Shown: positions 1-10,113 of the stretch, in pieces | Numbering within the stretch: position 1 is the stretch's first letter | How the letters are laid out: the number at the start of each line of letters is the position of its first letter | Assembly: GCA_019096065.1 (NCBI GenBank) | Contig: JAGUCH010000004.1 | Location: 124,001 to 188,000, forward strand | Direction of reading: 5' to 3' | DNA length: 64,000 nt | From: Paracyclopina nana | Lineage: Eukaryota > Arthropoda > Copepoda > Cyclopoida > Cyclopettidae | Notes under the pieces: model-generated | Seen by the model: only the letters and a program-made list of their open reading frames with translations | Told to the model about the DNA's origin: nothing | Databases searched by the model: none | Made by a program: the position numbers and the translations under genes

Positions 1-260
1 CAAAAAGTATCAGAAATGTATCAGAACTAATATGGTTTTTTTAAATGTTTCAGATAAAAAAATCAGGCCAGAATTCGTCAAGAAAGTATTTTAAAAAGTT
101 AGCTAGTGCATGAGATTGGAAATGATCGCTGTCACATCCGGGCATTTATTGCCAAGACAGCTCTACTTCAAAAAGCATAACTGGCAAATCCAAAACCTTC
201 AGGTCCGAAATTTTCCACTTGTCGAGAGGACATTTGAAAGTAATGAGGGTTGAATGTTAC

Positions 261-1400
261 CTTGAGGTGTTGTGTGGTCGCTCGCTCCTTTTCTCAGAGA
301 CTGGTTGATCATCGTCCGGATTGACCGGATAGCTCTGGATGTCATGGACGCAACACCATTCGGTGGACCGTTCAGCATTGGCGTTTCGCGAGGGATCCGG
401 GCTGACGTTTCTGGAGGCTGCCACCCACCCCATGGGATGCAACTGGAGGCTGCTCACCACTTCTGGATCATGTCCAGGCGCAAAGTCCGACACCAGTTCC
501 ACCCTGTTCCGCTTGGCATGAAACAAGGGTGTGGAGTTGAGGGCGACTCGCAGGGGATCTCCAGACCACTGGAGCAGCCTGTACATGTTGGGCTTGAAGC
601 CGGTCAAGTCTGCAGCCAGGTTGTCCAGGCAAAGGTCATGGATGATGATCAGGTACCCGTTGACCGTGCTGATGACCATTTTGTCGCTGCTCGGAGTCAG
701 CCTCATTCGCATGAGGCCACCAGTGTAGAAGATCTTGGAGGCCTCATTCCTCTCAGTGAACCTGAAAAGAGAAACCAATGACAAGTCTAAGGATTGGAAT
801 GAAAATTTCAAGTACTTGTTGATGTCCCAAGCGTAGACGGCTCCATCGAAGCCCGAGGTGACTAGGTAGTTGTTTTTGGCCGAGTACTCAATGTTCTTCA
901 CCCAATTGGAGTGGCCTCTCATGGAGCGGATTTTCTTCTTGAGGAAGCGCGCGTCCCACAGAGCCACAGTGGTGTCATCGGAGCACGTGGCAAAGAGTCG
1001 GTTGTCCAAGAATCGGATGCAATTCACGCAGTCCTCGTGAGCTTGTCTGACAATCGAGGTCTGCTTTTTCGACCTCGGATCAAAGAGCAACACGCACTTC
1101 CTCTCACAAGCTGCGCCCAACAGAGTCCTTGATTAAGAAAGAAGTGGCTAAAATTGAGAATATAAAAGAAAAAAGGGCTCACGAGTCGGGGTTGAAGTCA
1201 ATGTTGAAAATGCCCCCGGAATCCGTGTCTGACTCGTTGTTCCACAGAGTGGCACCAGAGGACTCGGGCCTGCGCAAAATGTCACGGTAGAGCCGCTTGT
1301 GCAGCTTGAACTTGGACACCACGTGCGGCCTCACATGGAGGCCGTTTCGCTCCGCGAGGCCAAGGCGCCGATTTTCAGTGAAGTTGATGTACGGGTTCAT
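261..1400 (-). CDS. DCAF10: DCAF10 (WDR32)-like WD40 protein, partial, runs off left edge
   Basis: WD40 substrate receptor of CUL4-DDB1 ubiquitin ligases by family. Three exons are seen: 1400-1183, 1127-816 and 761-261. The joins restore the family reading: F-N-P-D-S-T-L-L-G-A-A-C-E at the first junction and W-D-I-N-K-F-T-E-R at the second. Diagnostic blocks are L-L-F-D-P-R-S, A-H-E-D-C-V-N-C-I-R-F-L-D-N-R-L-F-A-T-C-S-D-D-T, G-H-S-N-W-V-K-N-I-E-Y, S-G-F-D-G, L-M-R-M-R-L-T-P and L-Q-L-H-P-M-G-W. The model uses the ATG at 1400; an in-frame stop lies upstream, so either this is the start or a further 5' exon exists. Exon 3 ends at a good donor (CAAG|gtaaca, 261), so the C-terminal exons lie beyond position 1. 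The family identity is very secure; the start is less so. Confidence 0.93.
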
Positions 1401-1739
1401 GCTTTTCTTGGCCAAGATTCGATTTTGAACAGCCAAAACCTAAACATCAACAAATCGCGATTTCGACCCGTCATTTTGACGAGAAAATGAAAAATAAAAC
1501 TGTGCGCTCCGTCATTTAACGACTTTTTTCAAAATTAATTCCGTTAAATTGCTCCTTTGTTTTGAATCATCCGAATTAACGGAAAATCAGTTTTCATTTT
1601 GCGCAGAATTGGAAATAAATAAAACATTTCAGGTAAGAATGGCCCCAAAAATGAAGGAACGATTTAGTGGATGAATTTCTGGGTTTATAAATTATAAGCT
1701 CGAAATTCACTTAACATAAAAGGACTTGCATAATTTGTA

Positions 1740-1745
1740 TTTATT
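1740..1745 (-). terminator. Polyadenylation signal AATAAA of the mL64 gene
   Basis: AATAAA on the minus strand lies about 10 bases past the mL64 stop codon. It is the canonical hexamer; the very short 3' UTR is unusual but plausible. Confidence 0.55.
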
Positions 1746-1753
1746 TAGGTTGA

Positions 1754-2676
1754 TCAGCTGGAAGTTTGGGCTTTCTTGGACTCGATAAATTGCTGCTGCT
1801 GCAACTTCTTCTCGGCCTTCTTGGCCTTGGAAATGGCCTTTTCTTTCTCGGCAATCTTCTCTGCGAACTGAGGATCATTCGGGTTGATATCATAGCCAAA
1901 TTCCTCGCGGAGCTGGAAGCAAAAAAAGTTAAAAACCACAATTTGAGCAAGAAATAAAAAAGAGTCAACAACCTCAAGCAAAATCTGCTCTCTTTTCTGC
2001 TTTTCTCGGTCAGCAAAAACATTCCTGGATTCCACCCGTTTTTGCCATGCTTTTAATTGCTCTTCTTGCTTCGCCATTTTGGCGGCAATCTCCTTTTCGC
2101 GCTTCAAAATCGCTTCCTCCCTCTCCTTGGATTCCTCCTGAGCTTTCTTGATCAGCTCTGGCAAAGTGAGGCCATCATAGAGGACCTTTTCGTACTCTTT
2201 TTGCTCCTCAACTTCCTCATCGGTCGGCCACGCAACAGAAGGATCAATTTTCGTCTTGGCCCCAAACCTGTCAAAAAATTCCAAAGTCAAAAATCAACTA
2301 AAGAATCCCAAAGAAATCGAAATTACCTTGCAAGCATCATAGCCTTGAATTCTCTGCTTTTGTGCTCGTCATTCTTCTCCCATTCGATGCCAGCTTGAGG
2401 CATTTGATCCTTGATCAAAAGTCGGTCGGAGTAAAAGAGCCGAGATCTCCTTTTGGCCGTATCGATCTCGCGTTCGCGGGCTTCAGCCTCCATTTCGCTC
2501 TGCATCTGGATCTCGGCCTTTTGAGCAATTTCGGCCTCGATGGCGGCCAAGTCGGCCTGGGCATTTCGCTTGAAAATCCGCTTGTAAAATGGCACACTTT
2601 CCTCGCTTGTTGCGTAGCTTCTAACCAAAACAATTTGACGCGATGTCATTTGACGCACAAAACGCCGAGAGATCAT
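1754..2676 (-). CDS. GADD45GIP1: Mitochondrial ribosomal protein mL64 (GADD45GIP1/CRIF1)
   Basis: Three exons, 2676-2327, 2267-1973 and 1912-1754, give 267 residues. By family this is the mitoribosome large-subunit protein mL64. The N-terminus (M-I-S-R-R-F-V-R-Q-M-T ... V-R-S-Y-A) looks like a mitochondrial presequence rich in Arg and Ser. The middle has S-R-L then R-F-G-A-K-T-K-I-D-P-S-V-A-W-P, matching the Y-G-x-x-S-x-V-x-P-x-x-x-W-P block of the family. The C-terminus has E-F-G-Y-D-I-N-P-N-D-P-Q-F (family: E-L-L-G-Y-x-V-D-P-R-x-x-x-F), then a long highly charged coiled-coil helix. Introns are 59 and 60 bases with clean GT-AG ends. It lies between DCAF10 and tyrosine hydroxylase in the same orientation. 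Confidence 0.88.
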
Positions 2677-3059
2677 TTTTATTTCCTATTTTTTGTTTGT
2701 TTACAAAGTAAATGTAAACATTGCTTCGGAAGTGGCCCGATCCTCTAAAATTGCCCTATTTTTCCCGTTTCGACACTCTGCTGAGCGAAACTGAGCGAAA
2801 TTGACCGCTGAGTTAGTCAGCTGCAATTTCGCATGTTTTGATGTTGTGAAATTCAAATTTCGCGAGGAAGACAAAAAATGTGGAAAAATCTGCAATTTGA
2901 AGGTAAGCAAGAAGTTTTCCTTTCTCAGCTTTTTAAGGGATTTTGTGAATCCGGATTTTAGTTCAGGAATCAAATATGAACACGCAGAAATAGGTTTTTC
3001 AAGTTATATTTAAAAACATGGAACAAGGAAAGCCCCTTTGTAGTTAGCAACAGTAGTAA
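2677..3059. other. Short intergenic stretch between mL64 and tyrosine hydroxylase
   Basis: AT-rich, with no convincing gene. It must hold the mL64 promoter and the tyrosine hydroxylase 3' UTR. A copied TGAGCGAAA motif near 2780-2797 is the only local repeat seen. Confidence 0.5.
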
Positions 3060-6000
3060 TTATTTTTTGACATTGATTCTGGAGACAACATTGTTGAAGA
3101 GCAACATTTCCATCCGGAGCTGGCCAATGAGGTTTTCCATGCCTCTCACTGAGTCAATGGCTTCAATGGTCTGTGTGTATGGGTTGAACCTCATCTCCAC
3201 TGACCTCGTCAAATTTCGGTACACCCACCTCCTGTGAAATAATTCATTGACAATTACCTGAACTCAGTACATTGTGTAATCATGATTTCAGAACACTCAG
3301 TGCTTTATTGCACTCATTGCTTTAGAATCCAGAATGCTCTTTTACTTCAGAACACTCGTTGCTTTGGATCACTCATTAAATGAGAACAACTCGTTTTTTC
3401 AGAATGTTGGTATTTTCAGAACACTAGTTTTTTCAGAACACTCGTTTTGTAAGAACACACGTTTTGTAAGAACACTCGTTTTGTAAGAACACTCGTTTTG
3501 TAAGAACACTCGTTTTGTAAGAACACTCGTTTTGTAAGAACACTCGTTTTGTAAGAACACTCGTTTTGTAAGATCGCTCGTTTTTTCAGAACCCTCGTTT
3601 TTTCAGAACACTCGTTTTTTCAGAACACTCGTTTTTTCAGAACACTCGTTTTTTCAGAACACTCGTTTTTTCAGAACACTCGTTTTTTCAGAACACTCGT
3701 TTTTTCAGAACACTCATTGGTTCAGAACACTCATTGGTTCAGAACACTCATTGGTTCAGAACACTCTTTGGTTCAGAACACTCTTTGGTTCAGAACACTC
3801 TTTGGTTCAGAACACTCTTTGGTTCAGAACACTCGTTTTTTCAGAAACTCAGAGCTTCAGAATGCTCTGTGCTTCAGAACTCTCAGTGCTTTAGAACACT
3901 CGTAGCCTCAGAACACCAATTGGTTCAGAACACTCATTGTTTCATAACATACATTGCTTCTGAAAGCACAAATTGCTCTGAACACTCATTATTTTAGAGC
4001 ACTCATTGCTTCAGAACACTCATTTATCCAGTACACTCTTAGTTTCAGAACACTCATTGCTTCACACAAATTTGCAGAAGGGTCACTCCTAACTAAAAGG
4101 CATATGCATTTTTAAGAAACCACAGAACAAGGGACCATTGTATTGGAAATTCGGCTTCAAACTTCAAAATTACTGTCCTTTTTGTTTTTGGGTTGCAAAA
4201 ATATCAAGTTCTCAAATATTTTCAATGTATTCCATGCAAAATGGTTGGTTGAAAAGTAAGGAAAAAATAACTTTTCTCCAGATCCCTTGGTTTTTAACAC
4301 TCCACAAAAGTACTTTATAAAAAACACCATTTGGACACCTTGGAAGAATTGAATGCCTCACTTGTCATTATAGTATAAGTTTATCTTTGCTTATCTTTCT
4401 ATAATATTTACTTATGAGGATCCCTGGTTTACACCACCAATCACTTCAGGCTTATCTTATATATTATTATATAGAACTCAGAGAACAATAAAGAGGCTTG
4501 TTATACCTGAACTTCTCCATCATGTCTTCAAAGGACTCTGCCACATAATAGATGTCTTGGTAAGCTTGGTCATCATACTCTTGAACAGCTGCAGAAGCAG
4601 GATCAAAGGGCCTGTATTCAGGCTTGTCTGAGAGGGCATGCAACAATTCCCCATAGCTTGAGAGCAAGCCAGCACCATAAGCTCGGATTTCCCCCTGCTC
4701 CTTGCACAGCCCAAACTCCACTGTGAACCAGTACAGCTATGTGAAAAAATTGGATTACAAAAAGTACTCTGAGAATTATGCAGTTATTTAAGTACAGTGG
4801 CCAGCTTTTCAATTTCCTCATCTGTGGCTCCCAGGGAGGCCAGGCCAATTTCCTGGGAAAACTGGGCAAACAAAGGGTCAGCAAACATTGGTGTATGCCC
4901 CAAAAGCTCATGAATGACATCCCTGCAACAAAATAGGAATAGGATGAAACTACTAATTCACTAGGTTCACTTTCTTGAATTGATGCTTAGAGTAAGTAAA
5001 TTTCAAAGCACTCTGTAGAAATCTATCAAACTATTTACTTTATTTGTGTAAGAGCTCATCATTCAGAAAAATAGTTGAGACCACTCATTATTTTAAAAAC
5101 ACTTACTACCTTGGAACACTCTTCACTTCAGAACACTCATTGCACCTATTCACTTTTTGCTTAAGTTATTATTTCAGAATGCTCATTTCTTCAGAGTACT
5201 CATTACCCAAAAACACTTATTAATTTGGAACTCTTTCTGCTTGAGGACACGCTTTACTTGAGAACACTCATTTCTTGAGAACACTCATTACTTGAGAACA
5301 CTCATTACTTGAGAACACTCATTACTTGAGAACACTCATTACTTGAGAACGCTTATCACTTGAAAACTCTCATTTCTTGAGAACGCTCATTCCCTGAGAA
5401 CACTCATTGCTTGAGAACACTCATTACTTGAGAACACTCATTACTTTACAAAACTAATTGATTTGGAACGCTCATTGATTCAGAACACTCATTGATTCAG
5501 AACACTCATTGATTCAGAACACTCATTGATTCAGAACACTCATTGATTCAGAACACTCATTGATTCAGAACACTCATTGATTCAGAACACTCATTGATTC
5601 AGAACACTCATTGATTCAGAACACTCATTGATTCAGAACACTTATTGATTCAGAACACTCATTGATTCCAGAACACTCATTGATTCAGAACACCCATTGA
5701 TTCAGAACTTACATCCAACTTAGATCCAACTGAAGGTAAGGCGAAACATTTAGTGGGGCTCATTGACTCAGAACACTCATTACCCAAGAATGCTTCTTGG
5801 GAACACTCATCACTTGAGAACACTCATTTCTTGATAGCGCACATAGCTTGAGATGACTCATTGCTTAAGAACTCTTATTATTTGAGAACACTCATTACTT
5901 TACAAAACTAATTGATTTGGAACGCTCATTGATTCAGAACACTCATTACTTGAGAACAATCATTTCTAGAGAACTCTCATAACTTTACAAAATTCACAGA

Positions 6001-9000
6001 ACGCTCATTGATTCAGAACACTCATTACTTCAGAGCACAATTTACTTTAGAACACTCTTGGCTACAGAGTATTCATTCATTCTGGACGCTCATTACTTGA
6101 GACTGTTCATTGCTTACAAAAATAATAGATTTGTAACTTTCATTGATGCAGAACTCTCAATACTTGAGAATGTTTTATTACTTTACAAAAATGATTGATT
6201 TGTAGCATAGATTCAGAGCACTCATTACTTCAGAAGATTCTTAACTTAAAAACATTCATAAGTTTCAGAAAACTCATAACTTCAGAAAACTCTTTGTCTC
6301 ATCAAATGTTTGAGTTGGTCTCAATTCTAAAGTATGTACTCTCATTATTTGTATCACTCTCAGAGTGGCACTTGGTGATGTTCGACATTCAGTGAACTCA
6401 CTTGTGTACCTTAATTCACTTTGAGTGCACTACACTCATCCCTTGAGTACAAATCTTCTGTAAATTCAATGATCCATAATTATAAGTGCTCAATCTCACA
6501 AGAAAAAAACCATAAGTAATTAGGTCACAACTAGAAACTCAGACACAATATGCACATTAGGAAAGGTCAGTAATCAGCTTACGGCTCAGGAGAATGGTGG
6601 GGACTTGAGCCATGCCTCACATATTGAGTACACTGGAACACCCTGAAGGCCAGGCTGGCCAGGAAGTCTCTGGCAGTGACCAGGCCTGCAGCTGGTCTCA
6701 AGGAGAACCCAGAAGTCTCTAAGCAAAAGAAGATACTGCAATAAAATTAATTCAGTAATTAGAAAGCCCTACTTTTGAGGTATTGAGAGACATCTTCCAT
6801 TTGTGGAATATTGTCTGGTGAGAATCCACACTCCTTCATCATTTGCTCCAGGGCTCTCCTGTGCACAGTGGATGCCTTGCCAGGCAAAAGTTCCACCACC
6901 TTGAGGTACACCTCCCTCCAGGTGGCCTTTTCCACCTCAGTGTATTCCACCCTGGGTATTGGCTGCCCACTGTGAAATGGTGATGAGTCAGCAGAAAAAA
7001 GGAGAAAAGTAGTAGTGAGCTTACTAAGAATAGTTGAAAGACAGGTCAGCAATTTCCTTCCTTCTCAGCCTGTAGATGGGGTCACTCCATCCAGGATGAT
7101 CCATGTCCAAGTCAGGCTCAAACTTGGTCATCAGATGGTTGCACTGATCCAACTCTGAGATGTGCTTTGGATACCAAGCAACTGCAAGTACACCAATCCA
7201 ATCAAGTCTCCTTCAAAATCAAATTAAGATTGAGTACTTTTTGTAATGTGCCTAACTGGAAAATTACCTGTATGTACCAGATTGCTTTTACCTTAACTGA
7301 GATATCTACTATGCTACTATAGTATATAGACATCAGTGTCAAAACAACAGCAATGACTTAGAGCGCCCCTGGTGGGATTTTAGGGCAACACTTGGGAGCT
7401 AACGGAAGCTGCTGTGCAATAATGAAAAACGTGCCTAAACATTCACACAATTCTTAAAAAATTAGTAAAATAAAAAAAACCAATTTATTCAGCTAAATAT
7501 ATCAACGATAGGTATTGAAACCTACAATATAAACAGTGAGTTAATATACTCATTATCAAATACTGAAACAAAGATGCGTCTTAACCAAAGCAGATCAATG
7601 AACTCAAGACAATATATATAGTTTTAGAAAAATTCCACTTCCTTTTACTCCCAAGTGTTGCTGTGAAATGTCGCTAGATGGCGCTCCTTCTAGTTCTTAT
7701 GTTATTCTAATCTCTATGAATTACATTTGAGGTTGGTGCTTTTGCTGGATAGCAGATGGACATTGGTCAAAAAGCTGCTTCTCTTGAGGCTTTTGAGAAA
7801 GTGGATTAGGGCTCCATGTTTGATGTCCACTTTGAGTAACACATCCAATTTTGAGTGATGTTGCATCATCAAAGGTGAATTGGAAGCAGAAGACTCTCTT
7901 GTTTCCACGTGGACAACAGACCCATTGTTTACCTAATTGGACAACATTAGCTAGGTGCTTACCCAAGTAATTAGAGACATTTCAAGAGCAGCCAAATTGT
8001 GGCATTGACAGCTCAGGAAAGTCATTAATTAGGTCTTACTTCAATGATCTTGATGACTTTGGCCAGAGCTGCTGTGGTGGAGTCCTTCAAGGTCAGGATC
8101 AGAGTCACTCTCAAGTTGTCTTCATCATTCTTCTTGGCCTCAGCTATGGACTCAAGGACAAACACATCATCCTCACCCAAGTCTTCATCAGCCAACTCTG
8201 GAAAGCAATCCTAGCATATGAAATTTGAGGCCTTCTTGGCAAAGGTCAACACTGAGGCCTACTTTAGGCCTTCATTTTTCAATTAGCAAAATAGAAATAT
8301 TCACTTTTTAAGCCTCTTTTCCTCCTCAATTAAGTCAAGTGAAAAAGAGTCTAATCCTCAAAAAGTGGAGATTTCTTTTATTTTTAGAAATCAGCCTGAA
8401 TTAAATAAAAAATAATAGCATCACCATTCAAATTCTAATTTCCCATTTTTTAAAGTTTTTAAAATTAGAAATGTCACCTTCAGTTTGTTGCCTCACAAGT
8501 TGCACCCAATTGCGTTTATTCTCCTCATTGACCCGAGTCTCAAATTTGGCATCATCCACCAAATTTCTGGTGTTGCCCTTGTAGCCATTCTGAAATTGAA
8601 CCAATAAGGCAAAGGCGTAAAGTAGCTAGATTCGCAGCGCCATCTATTTTTGCAACTTGAGCAAGTACACTTGTCATAGCTGCGCTACATAAATGATCAA
8701 AAATTGGCAATTGTTCGGCTTTGGCATTTCTAGTGTCGAAAACTTCATTAACACAAAATAATCCACATACAAAGCGCTACCCTTTCAAGCCAAAAAACTA
8801 TTTTCGACTCACTCATATTTCTGAGCTTTTCATCGTTGAAAGCAAATTTTTGTAGCGTGGCTCCAAAGTTCAGCCAATCGAATTTCAGATCCTAATCACG
8901 TGACAAGTTTGGCGTGCAAATGTTTGTCCAAAAACACTTGCTCAAAAAGCGCCATCTGTCGAAAAAGTTTGTCCCTCCACTGGCTTATTAAAAATATAAG

Positions 9001-9170
9001 CAAAAGAAGCAAACCTCAATGCTGTAGGACTTGTTGATGGCAAATCTCTCCCTGTTTTTCTTGGCTGCAATCTCAGCAAATCCATCATCCTCTTCCAAGT
9101 AATCATTTACAGCACTTTCAGCTGTACCATTCAACTGGTTAATGGGCTCAGCTTTCTTGGCATCATCCAT
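3060..9170 (-). CDS. ple/TH: Tyrosine hydroxylase (tyrosine 3-monooxygenase), complete, 10 coding exons
   Basis: Iron- and tetrahydrobiopterin-dependent enzyme that makes L-DOPA for dopamine, cuticle and melanin. Coding exons are 9170-9015, 8589-8478, 8197-8040, 7932-7725, 7181-7025, 6969-6773, 6718-6583, 4922-4796, 4736-4507 and 3231-3060, for 550 residues with all phases matching. The N-terminus has [14 protein letters not shown] like insect TH, whose serine is a known phosphorylation site. An acidic stretch and an ACT-like regulatory part ([10 protein letters not shown]) follow. The catalytic core shows [26 protein letters not shown] and H-E-L-L-G-H (the two iron-binding histidines), then [18 protein letters not shown], and the insect-like tail R-R-W-V. 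The start is the first ATG in the exon; an acceptor-like TTCAG just upstream suggests a 5' UTR intron. TH is favoured over phenylalanine hydroxylase by D-P-A-S-A-A-V-Q-x-Y and the insect N- and C-termini. Confidence 0.96.
3290..4065. repeat. 17-bp minisatellite in the last tyrosine hydroxylase intron
   Basis: Tandem array of units around the core AGAACACTC. Three sub-arrays are stacked: a TTTTGTAAGAACACTCG type (about 3425-3570), a TTTTTTCAGAACACTCG type (about 3590-3712) and a TTGGTTCAGAACACTC(A/T) type (about 3713-3835). Ragged older units lie on both sides. The unit length is 17 bases in the regular parts. Confidence 0.93.
5045..6290. repeat. Related 17-bp minisatellite in another tyrosine hydroxylase intron
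   Basis: The same AGAACACTC core in a second intron (between exons 6718-6583 and 4922-4796). Sub-types are TTGAGAACACTCATTAC (about 5255-5440) and ATTCAGAACACTCATTG (about 5475-5705, at least a dozen near-identical units), with scattered decayed units out to 6290. It is in the same orientation as the array at 3290-4065. Confidence 0.93.
7358..7688. mobile_element. Small inverted-repeat element (MITE-like) in a tyrosine hydroxylase intron
   Basis: The left end (about 7358-7397) and right end (about 7649-7688) are imperfect inverted repeats. Both read GAGCGCC, then about 20 loosely matched bases, then GCAACACTTGGGAG when oriented outside-in. The length is about 330 bases, AT-rich inside, with no coding capacity. 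I could not define a clean target duplication, so the class is not assigned. Confidence 0.6.
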
Positions 9171-10113
9171 GATGTCCAGCCACTTGGCCAAGGTCCGGAT
9201 CACTGAATTTGATTTGAGGGCCTCAATGATGAGACATTAACTCCACACTCTCTATGACCCAACTGAATTAGAAAGCTGCTCCTTTTTTCTGCCAAAGCGC
9301 GCCCTGAAGAAGAAGAAGATCTCAAGATTTTTAACGCCCTGCACTTTCCCACCAAAAATATTCAGCTTTTTTCAAAATATTCCAAATTGCAACTCATCTT
9401 CACAAAATTAAATTATGTCCTTGAAAGAAATTTTTTTTGTAATAAAATTATTCAAAATTGTTGTTCCAACTTCAAATATTGCATTATTTGCTTGCAAAAA
9501 ATTCATTAAAATATTCTAACTTCAGCCTAAAAATTGATTGTTATTTATATTGAAATATTCAAAAGTGCTGCTCCAACATAAAAAATTGAATTGTTTGCTT
9601 GTCCAATATTGATTTTTATTGAAATATTCCAAATTGAAACTCCTAGTTAAATAATGAAATGCTTTGGCTAGTTACAAGTTAATAAGCAAGTACTTTGAAG
9701 ATTTGTTTTTTTTTGCCAGTTAAGGGTACAAAAAAGAAAAATATTGGCTCAAATTCTCCAATAGTGACCACATTTTACCAGCCATTTTTCTCCAATCTCA
9801 ATCAGAAAGCAATGAGTGTGTCAAAAGTGGAGGGGAAAAGAAAGAAGTCATGGCCAATTGGGGCCACTAATGGCTTCCGGGGCCCATTATGGCCAAAAAT
9901 CACTACACAAAGGGACTGAGCAAGTAACTTTCCATCTGCAATCTTCTGCCTAAAGCCCTAATCCCATTGAGAAAGAAGGATTTGGCCTAAACCTCAAAAA
10001 TGATTAAAAAGAGGAGATGAGCTGGGGTAATTTTCCAAATCTGGTTTATTTGACAATGAACCTTGGCAGAAACTAGACTCATGTTTGTTCATTCAAAATG
10101 TATGGGTTCAGCA
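9171..10113. other. Intergenic, 5' side of tyrosine hydroxylase to the first PAN gene
   Basis: Very AT-rich between 9350 and 9680, with poly-A/T runs and repeated ATATTCAAA/TTGAAATATT words. No open frame with recognisable content. The tyrosine hydroxylase 5' UTR exon and promoter should be here, and the PAN gene 3' UTR at the right end. Confidence 0.5.

Noticed and set aside
272-781. 169-codon plus-strand open frame
   Set aside because: Antisense shadow of DCAF10 coding exons.
3717-3997. Plus-strand frames reading V-Q-N-T-x-W-F-R-T-L repeats
   Set aside because: Translation of the 17-bp minisatellite inside a tyrosine hydroxylase intron; no start context or splice support.
3280-6290. CRISPR-like repeat arrays
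   Set aside because: Units are contiguous 17-bp tandem repeats without unique spacers, in a eukaryotic intron.
4507-9170. Phenylalanine or tryptophan hydroxylase
   Set aside because: The N-terminal K-S-Y-S-I-E-N-G-Y, the D-P-A-S-A-A-V-Q block and the R-R-W-V tail match insect tyrosine hydroxylase better.
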